A DNA stretch of 21,145 nucleotides from an uncultured Eubacteriales bacterium. GTDB taxonomy: Bacteria; Bacillota; Clostridia; Christensenellales; CAG-138. The stretch is from positions 1-21,145 of the forward strand of contig UQRU01000029.1 in assembly GCA_900543475.1 (NCBI GenBank), given 5' to 3'. Below are positions 1 through 7,342 of this stretch, piece after piece. A program made the translations under genes and the position numbers. Position 1 is the stretch's first letter, and each line of letters opens with the position of its first letter. The notes below the pieces were generated by a model, which had not been told where the DNA came from, made no database searches, and saw nothing but the letters and a program-made list of their open reading frames with translations.

Positions 1-53
1 CCCACGTGTGCGAGGGCGAGTATGCTCAGTTTTCCCAGTTCTGCGTCCGTCAT
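1..53 (-). CDS. 5' end of an unidentified gene, possibly Mini-ribonuclease III (runs off window)
   Basis: An ATG at 53-51 overlaps the end of the ftsK-like gene (its TGA is at 57-55, two bases away), so translation is probably coupled. Only 17 codons are visible, reading MTDAELGKLSILALAHVG. The 'L-x-LALAHVG' stretch resembles the start of the RNase III-like fold of Mini-ribonuclease III (MrnC, which matures 23S rRNA), where a similar hydrophobic segment precedes the catalytic aspartate. The fragment is too short to be sure, and the diagnostic Asp lies outside the window. Treat the product name as a guess; that a gene starts here is better supported than its identity. Confidence 0.35.
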   Translation of the reverse strand, partial: MTDAELGKLSILALAHV

Positions 54-54
54 G

Positions 55-1680
55 TCACTCCGCGTCCATGTCGGAGTCCGTGCCGAACTCCATCTCGGTC
101 TGGAAGCGCTCAGTCGGCGCGGCGCCGTTCATGAGCTGCATCTCCTGCCACTGCTGCTTGGTTATGAGCACCTGCCTGGGCTTCGAGCCCTCGAACGGAC
201 CCACTATGCCCAGTTGCTCCATCTGGTCTACCAGCCGCGCTGCGCGCGAGTAGCCCAGCTTCAGCCTGCGCTGAAGCATGGAAACACTTGCCTGCTTCGT
301 CTCGAAGATGACGTCCACCGCCTGCGGAAGCAGCTCGTCGAACTGCGACTTTGCCTGCGGCTCTTCGTCTGCCTGCGACTTGGAAGAGCCGCTTGCTGGC
401 TTGTCCTCCGCCGCCTTTTCTATCTGCTCCAGGATGTCCTCGGAGTACTCCGGCGCGGAGCTGCGCTTTATGAAGTCGATGACGTCCTCGCGCTCCTCGT
501 CCGAGACGTATGCGCCCTGGATGCGCATGGGCTTGCCGCTGCCCAGGGGCGAATACAGCATGTCACCCATACCTATGAGCTTTTCTGCGCCGGCCGCGTC
601 AAGTATTATCCGCGACTCCATCGCGCTCGAGACCGCAAAGGCGATACGGCTCGGTATATTGGCTTTCATGAGGCCCGTGATGACGTCCGCAGACGGCCTC
701 TGTGTTGCGATTATGAGGTGCATACCGGAGGCGCGGCCCATCTGAGCCACGCGGCAGATGCTCTCCTCAACGTCCTTGGACGCGACGAGCATGAGGTCTG
801 CCAGCTCGTCCACGACGATGACGACCTGCGGCATCGTCTCGCCGCCTATCTTCTTCTGGTGCGCGTTGTAGCCGGCAAGGTCGCGCACGCCGGCCTCGGA
901 GAAGAGGCGGTAGCGCTTGAGCATCTCCACGACCGCCCACTGCAGCGCGCCGGCCGCCTTCTTCGGGTCGGTCACAACGGGGATGAACAGGTGCGGGATG
1001 CCGTTATAGATGCCGAGCTCGACCATTTTCGGGTCGATCATGATCAGGCGCACCTCGTCCGGCGTCGCCTTATAGAGCAGGCTCAGAATGAGCGAGTTCA
1101 TGCACACGGACTTGCCCGAGCCGGTCGTGCCGGCGATGAGCATATGCGGCAGCTTGGCGATGTTGCCGATGATGCAGTTGCCGCCGATGTCCTTGCCGAC
1201 GGCAAACGAGAGCTTGGACTTCGCATTGCGGAACGCGGGCGAGTCGATGATATCGCGCAGGCAAACGGCGCTGACGACCTTGTTCGGCACCTCGATGCCG
1301 ACGGTCGAGATCTTGTCCGGGATCGGCGCGATGCGCACATTCTCCACACCGAGCGCGAGCGCAAGGTCGCCGGAGAGGTTCGTGATCTTGTTGAGCTTCA
1401 CGCCCGCCTCGAGCTCGAGATCGTAGCGCGTGACCGTGGGGCCGCGCGTCACGTCGCGGATGGTCGCATTGACGCCGAAGCTGCTCAGGGCAGTGTTGAG
1501 CCGGTCGCGGTTGAAGCGGATCTCCTCCGTCGCGTCCGTCTGATCCTTCTTCCCCGCGCGCAGGAACGACACCGGCGGGAGCTGATAGGAAGAGTGATCG
1601 GCATTCTCGCTCTCAATGGCGGAGGTGATCGCGGCCGTCTCCGCCGCGACGGCGGCGCTGGCCGCCTTTTTCCTAGCATC
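55..1680 (-). CDS. FtsK/SpoIIIE-type DNA translocase, C-terminal part (5'-truncated)
   Basis: This encodes about 540 residues of an FtsK/SpoIIIE motor, the hexameric ATPase that pumps chromosomal DNA through the division or sporulation septum. Visible in order: an Ala-rich linker, the alpha/beta motor core with Walker A GTTGSGKS (1108-1131) and Walker B VIVVDELADLM (about 790-822), the ATQRPSADVITG motif, and a C-terminal winged-helix gamma domain (QASVSMLQRRLKLGYSRAARLVDQME), which in this family reads the orientation sequences. The N-terminal membrane domain and most of the linker, usually 200-400 residues, are absent. Upstream the reading frame stays open into the carbamate kinase gene, but that part is an out-of-frame shadow. 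No in-frame ATG/GTG/TTG with a ribosome site lies near 1680. Arg codons here are mostly CGC, unlike the neighbouring operon. It is either a real truncated remnant or an assembly join. The family is certain; whether it is FtsK or SpoIIIE is not. Confidence 0.9.
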   Translation of the reverse strand, partial: DARKKAASAAVAAETAAITSAIESENADHSSYQLPPVSFLRAGKKDQTDATEEIRFNRDRLNTALSSFGVNATIRDVTRGPTVTRYDLELEAGVKLNKITNLSGDLALALGVENVRIAPIPDKISTVGIEVPNKVVSAVCLRDIIDSPAFRNAKSKLSFAVGKDIGGNCIIGNIAKLPHMLIAGTTGSGKSVCMNSLILSLLYKATPDEVRLIMIDPKMVELGIYNGIPHLFIPVVTDPKKAAGALQWAVVEMLKRYRLFSEAGVRDLAGYNAHQKKIGGETMPQVVIVVDELADLMLVASKDVEESICRVAQMGRASGMHLIIATQRPSADVITGLMKANIPSRIAFAVSSAMESRIILDAAGAEKLIGMGDMLYSPLGSGKPMRIQGAYVSDEEREDVIDFIKRSSAPEYSEDILEQIEKAAEDKPASGSSKSQADEEPQAKSQFDELLPQAVDVIFETKQASVSMLQRRLKLGYSRAARLVDQMEQLGIVGPFEGSKPRQVLITKQQWQEMQLMNGAAPTERFQTEMEFGTDSDMDAE

Positions 1681-1685
1681 CGGTT

Positions 1686-2630
1686 CTATGCGTATACCAC
1701 CGTGCCGGTCTTGCCCTGCAAGGCGTCCACAGCCTTTTCTAGGGAGGTGATCAGGGTCTCCCGGCCGGGTTTGCTGGCGGCGAAGCGCACCGCCGCTTCC
1801 ACCTTGGGCAGCATGGAGCCGGGGGCAAACTGGCCTTCCGCCATATATTGGCGGGCTTGGGCTACGCTGAGCCGGTCCAATCCCTTCTGATCCGGCTTGT
1901 TGTAGTTGACGCATACCTGGTCTACCCCGGTAAGGATCAGCAGTTGGTCCGCATCCACGGCTTCCGCCAGCTTTTCCGAGGCAAAGTCCTTGTCGATCAC
2001 AGCGGCAGTGCCCTGGAGTTGGCCGTTTTCCCGGATCACAGGGATGCCGCCGCCACCGGCGGCAATGGTGACAAAGCCCTGGTCCACCAGGCATTTGATG
2101 GCGTCCAGCTCCACGATCTCCACCGGCAGGGGGGAGGGCACCACCCGGCGCCAGCCCCGGCCCGCGTCCTCCTTGAAGGTCTGGTCCGGGTTTTCCCGCT
2201 GGATGGCCTCCGCCTCCGCCTGGGTGTAAAAACGGCCGATGGGCTTGCTGGGGTTCTGGAAGCGGGGGTCCTGCTGATCCACCACCACCTGGGTGAGCAG
2301 GGTCACCGCCTGCTTGTTCAGGCCCCGGGCCTGCATGGCGTCCATCAGGCACTGCTGGATGTGATAGCCGATCATGCCCTGGCTCATGGCCCCGCACACG
2401 TCAAAGGGCATGGCCGGGGTAATGGCGTCGGCATATTCGTTTTGCTGCACGATGCGGCCCACCTGGGGGCCGTTGCCGTGGGTGAGGATCACCGCATAGC
2501 CCATGGCGATGATGTCTGCGATATAGTCCGCCGTCTGCCGCACCACTGCCAGCTGGGCTTGGGCGGTGGCGGGCTTGCCGGCTTCCTGGAGGGCGTTGCC
2601 CCCCAGGGCGATGAGAATTCGTTTACCCAT
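1686..2630 (-). CDS. arcC: Carbamate kinase
   Basis: 314 residues, the normal full length. The enzyme catalyses carbamoyl phosphate + ADP to carbamate + ATP, the energy-yielding last step of arginine, agmatine, allantoin and related ureide fermentations. Family motifs are present: ALGGNAL near residues 8-14, THGNGPQVG near 50-58, RRVVPSP near 161-167, AGGGGIPV near 191-198 and the DKD segment near 213. The ATG at 2630 has an AGGAG site that overlaps the hydantoinase stop (TAAGGAG), showing tight coupling as the last gene of the operon. No terminator is visible after the stop because ftsK-like sequence begins within a few bases. In this context it probably harvests carbamoyl phosphate made by the operon's own carbamoyltransferase; no arginine deiminase gene is present. 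Confidence 0.95.
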   Translation of the reverse strand: MGKRILIALGGNALQEAGKPATAQAQLAVVRQTADYIADIIAMGYAVILTHGNGPQVGRIVQQNEYADAITPAMPFDVCGAMSQGMIGYHIQQCLMDAMQARGLNKQAVTLLTQVVVDQQDPRFQNPSKPIGRFYTQAEAEAIQRENPDQTFKEDAGRGWRRVVPSPLPVEIVELDAIKCLVDQGFVTIAAGGGGIPVIRENGQLQGTAAVIDKDFASEKLAEAVDADQLLILTGVDQVCVNYNKPDQKGLDRLSVAQARQYMAEGQFAPGSMLPKVEAAVRFAASKPGRETLITSLEKAVDALQGKTGTVVYA

Positions 2631-2647
2631 ATAGGCGTTGGTTCTCC

Positions 2648-4045
2648 TTATCGATCAAAAATACAGATGGCTTTAGCGTCCCGCTGGACGAATTTGCCGG
2701 CGCCAGGGGCTGCCAGGCAGGCCCCATCCTGGATGATGGGCTTGCCGGCCAGGTATACGGCCTGGGCAAACCCGCTGAGGGTCTGGCCGTCAAAGGGGTT
2801 CCAGTCCACCGGGCTGTGGAGCACGGCGGGGGAGATGACCTTTTCCTCCGATGGGTCGAAGATCACCAGGTCCCCGTCGCTGCCGGGGGCCAGGGTGCCC
2901 TTGCGGGGATACATGCCGAATGCCCGGGCCGGGTTGGCGCTGAGCAGCTCCACCATCTTGGACAGGGAGATCCGGCCGGCTTTGACCCCATAGGTATACA
3001 GGGCGGGCAAGCGGGTCTCCATGCCGGGCAGGCCGTTGGGGGTGGCGGTAAAGTCGTTGCCGCCGGTGGCCTTGTTGGCCAGGGTGAAGCCGCAGTGATC
3101 CGAGCTGACCACCCCGATGCGGCCCTCCTGGATGCCCTGCCACAGGGCTTCCACGTCCGCCTTGCTGCGCAGGGGCGGGCTGCAGATGAAGTTGGCTCCG
3201 TCCGGCCGGTCATACTGGGACATGTCCATGGTCAGGTAGTGGATGCAGGTCTCCGCGTAAACGTGGACGCCCTCGTCCTGGGCCTTGCGAAGGATATCCA
3301 GGCTCTCCTTGCAGGAAAGGTGGAAGATGTACAGGTTGCCGCCGGTGACCTTGGCCAGGTAGATGGCCCGGTTTACCGCCTCGGATTCCACCAGGTTGTG
3401 TTTGCACAGGGGGAAGTAGTGGGGGCTGGTCTTTCCCGCCGCCTTGAAGGCGTCGGAAAAATAGTAGCACATGGCGTCGTTTTCCGCATGGACCCCCACA
3501 ATGCCTCCGTATTGGGCGGTGAGCCGCAGGGCCTCGTACAGGGCTGCGTCGTCGGACATACGGCCCTGGCGGGAATAGGTCATGTACAGCTTGGCGGAGG
3601 GGATGCCTCCCTGGATCAGGCCGGGCAGTTCCCCGATGGTCTCCGCGTCCGAACGGGTCAGGCAGGCGTGGAAGGCGTAATCCGTGATGGACTGGCCTTC
3701 AAATTGGGATTTGCGCAGGGCGCAGGTATCGGTCAGGGACTTGGTCTTGTCCCACTGGATGGCAAAATCGCATACCGTGGTCACGCCCCCAAAGGCGGCG
3801 GAGCGGGTGGCGGAGGTAAAATCGTCCCCGGCAAAGCTGCCCTTAAAGGGGTGGTGGATATGCACATGGGGGTCGATGAGCCCCGGCAGCACCAGCTTAC
3901 CGGCGGCATCCACGGTCTCCTTGGCTTCCCCCAAGGTGCCGTGGGGGCCGATGGCAGCCACTTTCCCCCCTTGGATGGCCACATCATAGGGATAGCTCCC
4001 CTCTGCCGTGACCACCGTACCGTTCCGAACCAACAGATCCAACAT
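2648..4045 (-). CDS. D-hydantoinase / dihydropyrimidinase-family cyclic amidohydrolase
   Basis: 465 residues, the usual family length. These cytosolic binuclear-metal enzymes open cyclic ureides (hydantoins, dihydropyrimidines) to N-carbamoyl amino acids. All metal ligands are visible: HVH (His60, His62), the Lys that becomes carboxylated in SAKLYMTY (Lys152), His186 in VHAEND, His242 in FHLSCKE and Asp316 in SSDHCGF. The ribosome site (TAAGGAGGG) overlaps the stop of the aldolase gene, so the two are co-translated, and the carbamate kinase follows directly. Substrate is not deducible from motifs. The permease and carbamoyltransferase context favours a ureide such as a 5-substituted hydantoin; related E. 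coli HyuA (YgeZ) also sits with a carbamoyltransferase and a carbamate kinase. Dihydroorotase-like activity is an alternative. Confidence 0.92.
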   Translation of the reverse strand: MLDLLVRNGTVVTAEGSYPYDVAIQGGKVAAIGPHGTLGEAKETVDAAGKLVLPGLIDPHVHIHHPFKGSFAGDDFTSATRSAAFGGVTTVCDFAIQWDKTKSLTDTCALRKSQFEGQSITDYAFHACLTRSDAETIGELPGLIQGGIPSAKLYMTYSRQGRMSDDAALYEALRLTAQYGGIVGVHAENDAMCYYFSDAFKAAGKTSPHYFPLCKHNLVESEAVNRAIYLAKVTGGNLYIFHLSCKESLDILRKAQDEGVHVYAETCIHYLTMDMSQYDRPDGANFICSPPLRSKADVEALWQGIQEGRIGVVSSDHCGFTLANKATGGNDFTATPNGLPGMETRLPALYTYGVKAGRISLSKMVELLSANPARAFGMYPRKGTLAPGSDGDLVIFDPSEEKVISPAVLHSPVDWNPFDGQTLSGFAQAVYLAGKPIIQDGACLAAPGAGKFVQRDAKAICIFDR

Positions 4046-4058
4046 GGCTGATCCCTCC

Positions 4059-5099
4059 TTAACGGGCCGCTTTGGCCTGGATGCAGCGCTCCACAGCGGA
4101 CAGCACGGTGGGGACCATTTCCGGCAGCAGATCCCGGTGGCAGATCATCCGCACATAGGCGGGGCCCACGGGCTTGGCCTTTACGCCGAAGTTTTCCAGG
4201 CTGCCGCAGAACTCCAGGGCGGTCATGCCCACGGTGGACACGTCCAGCCGCACCACGTTGGTCTGCACCTGGGCCATATCGATGCCGATGCCCAGCTTTT
4301 GCAGCCCCCGGGCCAGGGTCTGGGCCTTTTCGTGGTCCAGCTGCAGGTCCTTGTAATGGTTCAGGCCCACGATGCCCGCCGCAGCCACGATGCCGCCTTG
4401 GCGCCAGCCGCCGCCCAGCATCTGCCGCATGACCCGGGCCCGTTCGATCACGGCCTTGGGGCCCATCATGATGGAGCCGATGGGGCAGGAGAGGCCCTTG
4501 CTCAGGCAAAGGGATACCACGTCCACCTTTTCGCACAGCACGGCGGGGTCCATCTTCAGGCTCACCGCCGCGTTCAGCACCCGGGCGCCGTCCAGATAGA
4601 CCGGGATCCCATGCCGGTGGGCCACGTCGCATACGGCGTCAATATGTTCCTTATCCACCACCAGGCCCTGGTTCAGGTCAAAGGTGTTCTCCAGGCACAC
4701 CAGGGTGGTGGGGGCGTTCTGGATGGCAGGGGAGATGATGTTGGCCTCCAGCTGCTCCAGGTCGTAATGGCCGCCAGGGGCAGGCAAAGGACGGGCCTGT
4801 ACGCCGCAGATCTGGGCCAAGGCAGCCACCTCCAGGTTGTACATATGGGACTTATCGTGGAGGACGATCTGCTCGCACTTATTGGTAAGGGATAGGACGG
4901 CCGCCTGGTTGCTCATGGTGCCGGAAGTGGTGATCAGGCAGGCTTCCTTGCCGAATAGGGCGGCGCCCATTTCCTGCAATTTCAATACCGTAGGATCATC
5001 GCCGATTACGTCGTCGCCCACCTCGGCTTCATACATGGCCTTGCGCATTTCCTCGGTGGGATGGGTCACGGTATCGCTTCGTACATCGATGTATTTCAT
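4059..5099 (-). CDS. Low-specificity threonine aldolase-like PLP enzyme
   Basis: 346 residues, full length for the threonine aldolase branch of fold-type I PLP enzymes, which cleave beta-hydroxy-alpha-amino acids to glycine (or a glycine analogue) plus an aldehyde. Visible: the N-terminal DVRSDTVTHPTEEM signature, TTSGTMSNQ cofactor phosphate site near residues 58-64, YLDGARVLNAA near 168-178 (Asp170 contacts PLP) and the Schiff-base lysine in SLCLSKGLSCPIGS (Lys201). I chose the ATG at 5099 because it overlaps the regulator's TGA (ATGA) and has AGGAG upstream; an open frame further upstream is an antisense artefact of the regulator gene. The usual LENTHN-type segment reads LENTFDLNQG here, so substrate preference may differ. 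In this operon it may act on the amino acid released from the ureide. Confidence 0.85.
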   Translation of the reverse strand: MKYIDVRSDTVTHPTEEMRKAMYEAEVGDDVIGDDPTVLKLQEMGAALFGKEACLITTSGTMSNQAAVLSLTNKCEQIVLHDKSHMYNLEVAALAQICGVQARPLPAPGGHYDLEQLEANIISPAIQNAPTTLVCLENTFDLNQGLVVDKEHIDAVCDVAHRHGIPVYLDGARVLNAAVSLKMDPAVLCEKVDVVSLCLSKGLSCPIGSIMMGPKAVIERARVMRQMLGGGWRQGGIVAAAGIVGLNHYKDLQLDHEKAQTLARGLQKLGIGIDMAQVQTNVVRLDVSTVGMTALEFCGSLENFGVKAKPVGPAYVRMICHRDLLPEMVPTVLSAVERCIQAKAAR

Positions 5100-6298
5100 G
5101 TTTCCGTATTCTCCTCTTTTGCTTGATCGGCCTTTTCCTCCAGATCCATGAGGATGATGGCCATACGTAAATTGAAGGCATCCTGGAATCGCTGGGGCGA
5201 CAGACCGGACCATTCCCGGATCTTGTTGAGCCGCATATTCAGGGTGTTTCGGTGGATAAAAAGTTCTTCCGCGGTCTTTTGGGCGTTCATGTCGTTCTGG
5301 AAATAGGTGCGCAGGGTCTGGAGCAGCAGCTCCCGCTGCCTGGGCTTGCCGGTGCATAGCTTCCCCAGCACCGTGCTGGTAAACCGCTGCCGCTCCTGGG
5401 CGGGAATATGCAGCAGGGTGTACTCCGTCAGGTAATCGTCGGAGCGGATCACCCCGTCCTTCTGGTTATACCGGCAGGCGATTTCCAGCGTACCCTTGGC
5501 CTGGGCAAAGGCGGCGGGGATGTCCATCCAGCTTTCGCATATGCCGTCGATGGCGATCAAAACCTGGTTGCCGGTGGCCTGGCGCAGGCAGTCGTACAGA
5601 TCCTTGACCTCCGCGGCAAAGCGCTCCGGGGCGCAGGGCTTATTTTGCACCGGGGCCAGCAGGGCCAGCTGGGACTGGATGAAGCAGCCGATTAGGGGTG
5701 CGCCGCAGATGCGCTTGTTAGCCAGCAGGTCGGTAAGGCGGTCCTTGATCTGCTGGCAAAGGATCATATCCGTCTGGTGCTCCAGGGCCTCCAGCCGCAC
5801 CGCAATGACCCGGTGGGCTTTATCCAGCCGGTAATTCAGGCCGGCCAGCCGCTGGAGGAAGAAGCCCGCATCCGTTAAGCAGCGGCCGGTAAACAGGTCC
5901 AGCAGGATGCTTTCCCGCACCCGCTGCTCCTGGAATACCCGCTGTTTCATATCCTCCTGCTCGATGAACAGCAGGGCGTACAGCGCCCCCAGCTCCACGA
6001 ACTTGTCCACATATTCCGGCGCGCCGGTCATGCCCAGGGCGCCAATGACCTCGCCCTTGTAAACGATGGGATAGGTGGCGCCCGGCTCAACATTATCCAT
6101 GGTGGCCGCCTCCTGGGCGGATACGGCCTTTTTTTGCCCGGTGGCGATCACTTCCGCGGCTGCGCAGTGGAAGGTGCCGATCCGGGATTTATCCCCGGCG
6201 GCGATCACCGTCCCGTTTACATCCATGATGTTTACATTCACATGTAAAACCGACATGGTGATGTCCACAATGGATTGGGCGATGGCCGAATTGAGCAT
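5096..6298 (-). CDS. CdaR/PucR-type transcriptional regulator with diacid-recognition domain
   Basis: 400 residues. The N-terminal ~115 residues match the putative sugar-diacid recognition domain of CdaR (AQSIVDITM...NVNIMDVNGTVIAAGDKSRIG...GALGMTG). The middle resembles the GGDEF-like segment of the family. The C-terminus carries a PucR-type helix-turn-helix (QKTAEELFIHRNTLNMRLNKI, about residues 338-365). The family activates catabolic operons for diacids, glycerate, purines and other ureides. The start ATG at 6298 has an AGGAGG site. A 9-bp stem-loop lies just upstream, and the aldolase gene overlaps its stop by four bases. Being inside the operon implies autoregulation, probably through palindromes near the promoter at 9577-9632. 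The ligand is unknown. Confidence 0.88.
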   Translation of the reverse strand: MLNSAIAQSIVDITMSVLHVNVNIMDVNGTVIAAGDKSRIGTFHCAAAEVIATGQKKAVSAQEAATMDNVEPGATYPIVYKGEVIGALGMTGAPEYVDKFVELGALYALLFIEQEDMKQRVFQEQRVRESILLDLFTGRCLTDAGFFLQRLAGLNYRLDKAHRVIAVRLEALEHQTDMILCQQIKDRLTDLLANKRICGAPLIGCFIQSQLALLAPVQNKPCAPERFAAEVKDLYDCLRQATGNQVLIAIDGICESWMDIPAAFAQAKGTLEIACRYNQKDGVIRSDDYLTEYTLLHIPAQERQRFTSTVLGKLCTGKPRQRELLLQTLRTYFQNDMNAQKTAEELFIHRNTLNMRLNKIREWSGLSPQRFQDAFNLRMAIILMDLEEKADQAKEENTET

Positions 6299-6322
6299 GG
6301 GCGTCCCTCCTTAAAGAAGCGA

Positions 6323-6348
6323 ACAGGCAGGCGTATCCACCTGCCTGT
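6323..6348 (-). promoter_or_regulatory. Intra-operon stem-loop before the regulator gene
   Basis: A perfect 9-bp inverted repeat (ACAGGCAGG / CCTGCCTGT, loop of 8) lies between the carbamoyltransferase stop and the regulator's ribosome site. On the minus strand it is followed by CTTCTTT, a poor U-tract. It could be a partial terminator or an mRNA-processing or stability hairpin that lowers regulator expression relative to the upstream genes. Its position in the longest non-coding gap within the downstream part of the operon (66 bp) supports a role. Confidence 0.5.
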
Positions 6349-6364
6349 CCAAGGGTCGATACAA

Positions 6365-7309
6365 TTACATACCGTATTCTACCGGTATTTTGTCCAGCAG
6401 CATGGTCATCAGGGCAGCCCGGATGAGCACGCCGTTGTAGGTTTGCTTGAAGTATGCGCAGCCGGGATAATCGTCTACGCTGGTATCCAGCTCCGCAACC
6501 CGGGGCAGGTGATGGAGAACCGCGGCCACCTTGGGGGATTTTTCCAGCATATCCCGGGTGAGGCAATATTTGCCGTTGATGAGCTCGAACTCATCCGCCG
6601 GGAACCGCTCCTTCTGAATGCGGCACATATACACCACATCCGCGCCCATGAGGGCGGCTTGCAGGTCTTCGGTCTGGGTATAGGTGCAGCCCCGCTCCTT
6701 GACCAGATCCAGGATCCACTGGCTGGTCTCAAAGCCCTTGGGCTGTACAAAGGTGAACTCCACCCCGTAGTTGGACAGGCCCAGGGTCAGGGAATTGGTG
6801 GAACGGGTATGCTTCAGGTCGCCGCACATGACCACCTTGAGACCCTCCAGGGTACCGCACTCCCGACGGATGGTGAGCATATCCAGCAAGGTCTGGGTGG
6901 GATGCTCGTTGGGGCCGTCGCCTGCGTTGATCACCGGAACCTTGGAGATGCTTGCCGCCCGCTCCGCAGCGCCGGCTTCAAAGTGGCGCAGCGCGATCAC
7001 ATCGCAGTAATTCTCGATGGTGCGAATGGTATCCTCCAGGGTCTCGCCCTTCCAAACAGAGGAGGTCTTCTGGGCATCCGCCATGGAGATGCAGCTGCCG
7101 CCCAGCCGGTTCATGGCAGACTCGAAGGAAAGCCGGGTACGGGTAGAAGGCTCATAGAAGAAGGTGCACAGGACCTTGTCCTTCAGGGGCCGCATATCGG
7201 ACTTGCCCTGGACAATGGGCTCCAGCTTTTCGGCCAGATCCAGGATAAAGTCGATGTCGGACCGGGACAGGTTCTTGATGCCGGTGATAGAGGAGTAGTT
7301 GGGTCTCAT
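6365..7309 (-). CDS. Aspartate/ornithine carbamoyltransferase-family enzyme, aspartate-type active site
   Basis: 314 residues from ATG 7309 (AGGGAG upstream; an in-frame TTG 21 bases earlier lacks a good site). Carbamoyltransferases exchange a carbamoyl group between phosphate and an amino group. The carbamoyl-phosphate motif STRTR (residues 55-59) and GDGPNEHPTQTLLD (His136, Gln139) are intact. Residues that bind aspartate in E. coli PyrB also align: Lys87 in WKGETLEDT, Arg108, Arg169, Arg230/Gln232 in YMCRIQKERF, and Leu268-Pro269 in HHLPRV (usually HPLPRV). No regulatory chain gene (pyrI) and no other pyr gene is nearby. Sitting between a permease and a hydantoinase/carbamate kinase set, it probably works backwards, phosphorolysing an N-carbamoyl amino acid. 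An ordinary biosynthetic PyrB recruited here is the alternative. Confidence 0.88.
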   Translation of the reverse strand: MRPNYSSITGIKNLSRSDIDFILDLAEKLEPIVQGKSDMRPLKDKVLCTFFYEPSTRTRLSFESAMNRLGGSCISMADAQKTSSVWKGETLEDTIRTIENYCDVIALRHFEAGAAERAASISKVPVINAGDGPNEHPTQTLLDMLTIRRECGTLEGLKVVMCGDLKHTRSTNSLTLGLSNYGVEFTFVQPKGFETSQWILDLVKERGCTYTQTEDLQAALMGADVVYMCRIQKERFPADEFELINGKYCLTRDMLEKSPKVAAVLHHLPRVAELDTSVDDYPGCAYFKQTYNGVLIRAALMTMLLDKIPVEYGM

Positions 7310-7342
7310 GGATAATCGATCTCCCTTCAAAACATTTTACAA

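Noticed and set aside
22..1890. A 622-codon plus-strand frame opposite ftsK and carbamate kinase
   Set aside because: It is the antisense shadow of clear protein families on the minus strand, with no ribosome site or recognisable domain.
55..2397. A 780-codon minus-strand frame joining ftsK-like sequence to upstream residues
   Set aside because: The upstream 240 codons are an out-of-frame reading of the carbamate kinase gene, rich in Gly, Pro and His and without motifs. It is not a real fusion protein.
7310..7330. TTG start for the carbamoyltransferase at 7330
   Set aside because: The sequence around it contains the ribosome site itself (AAGGGAG), which correctly serves the ATG at 7309.
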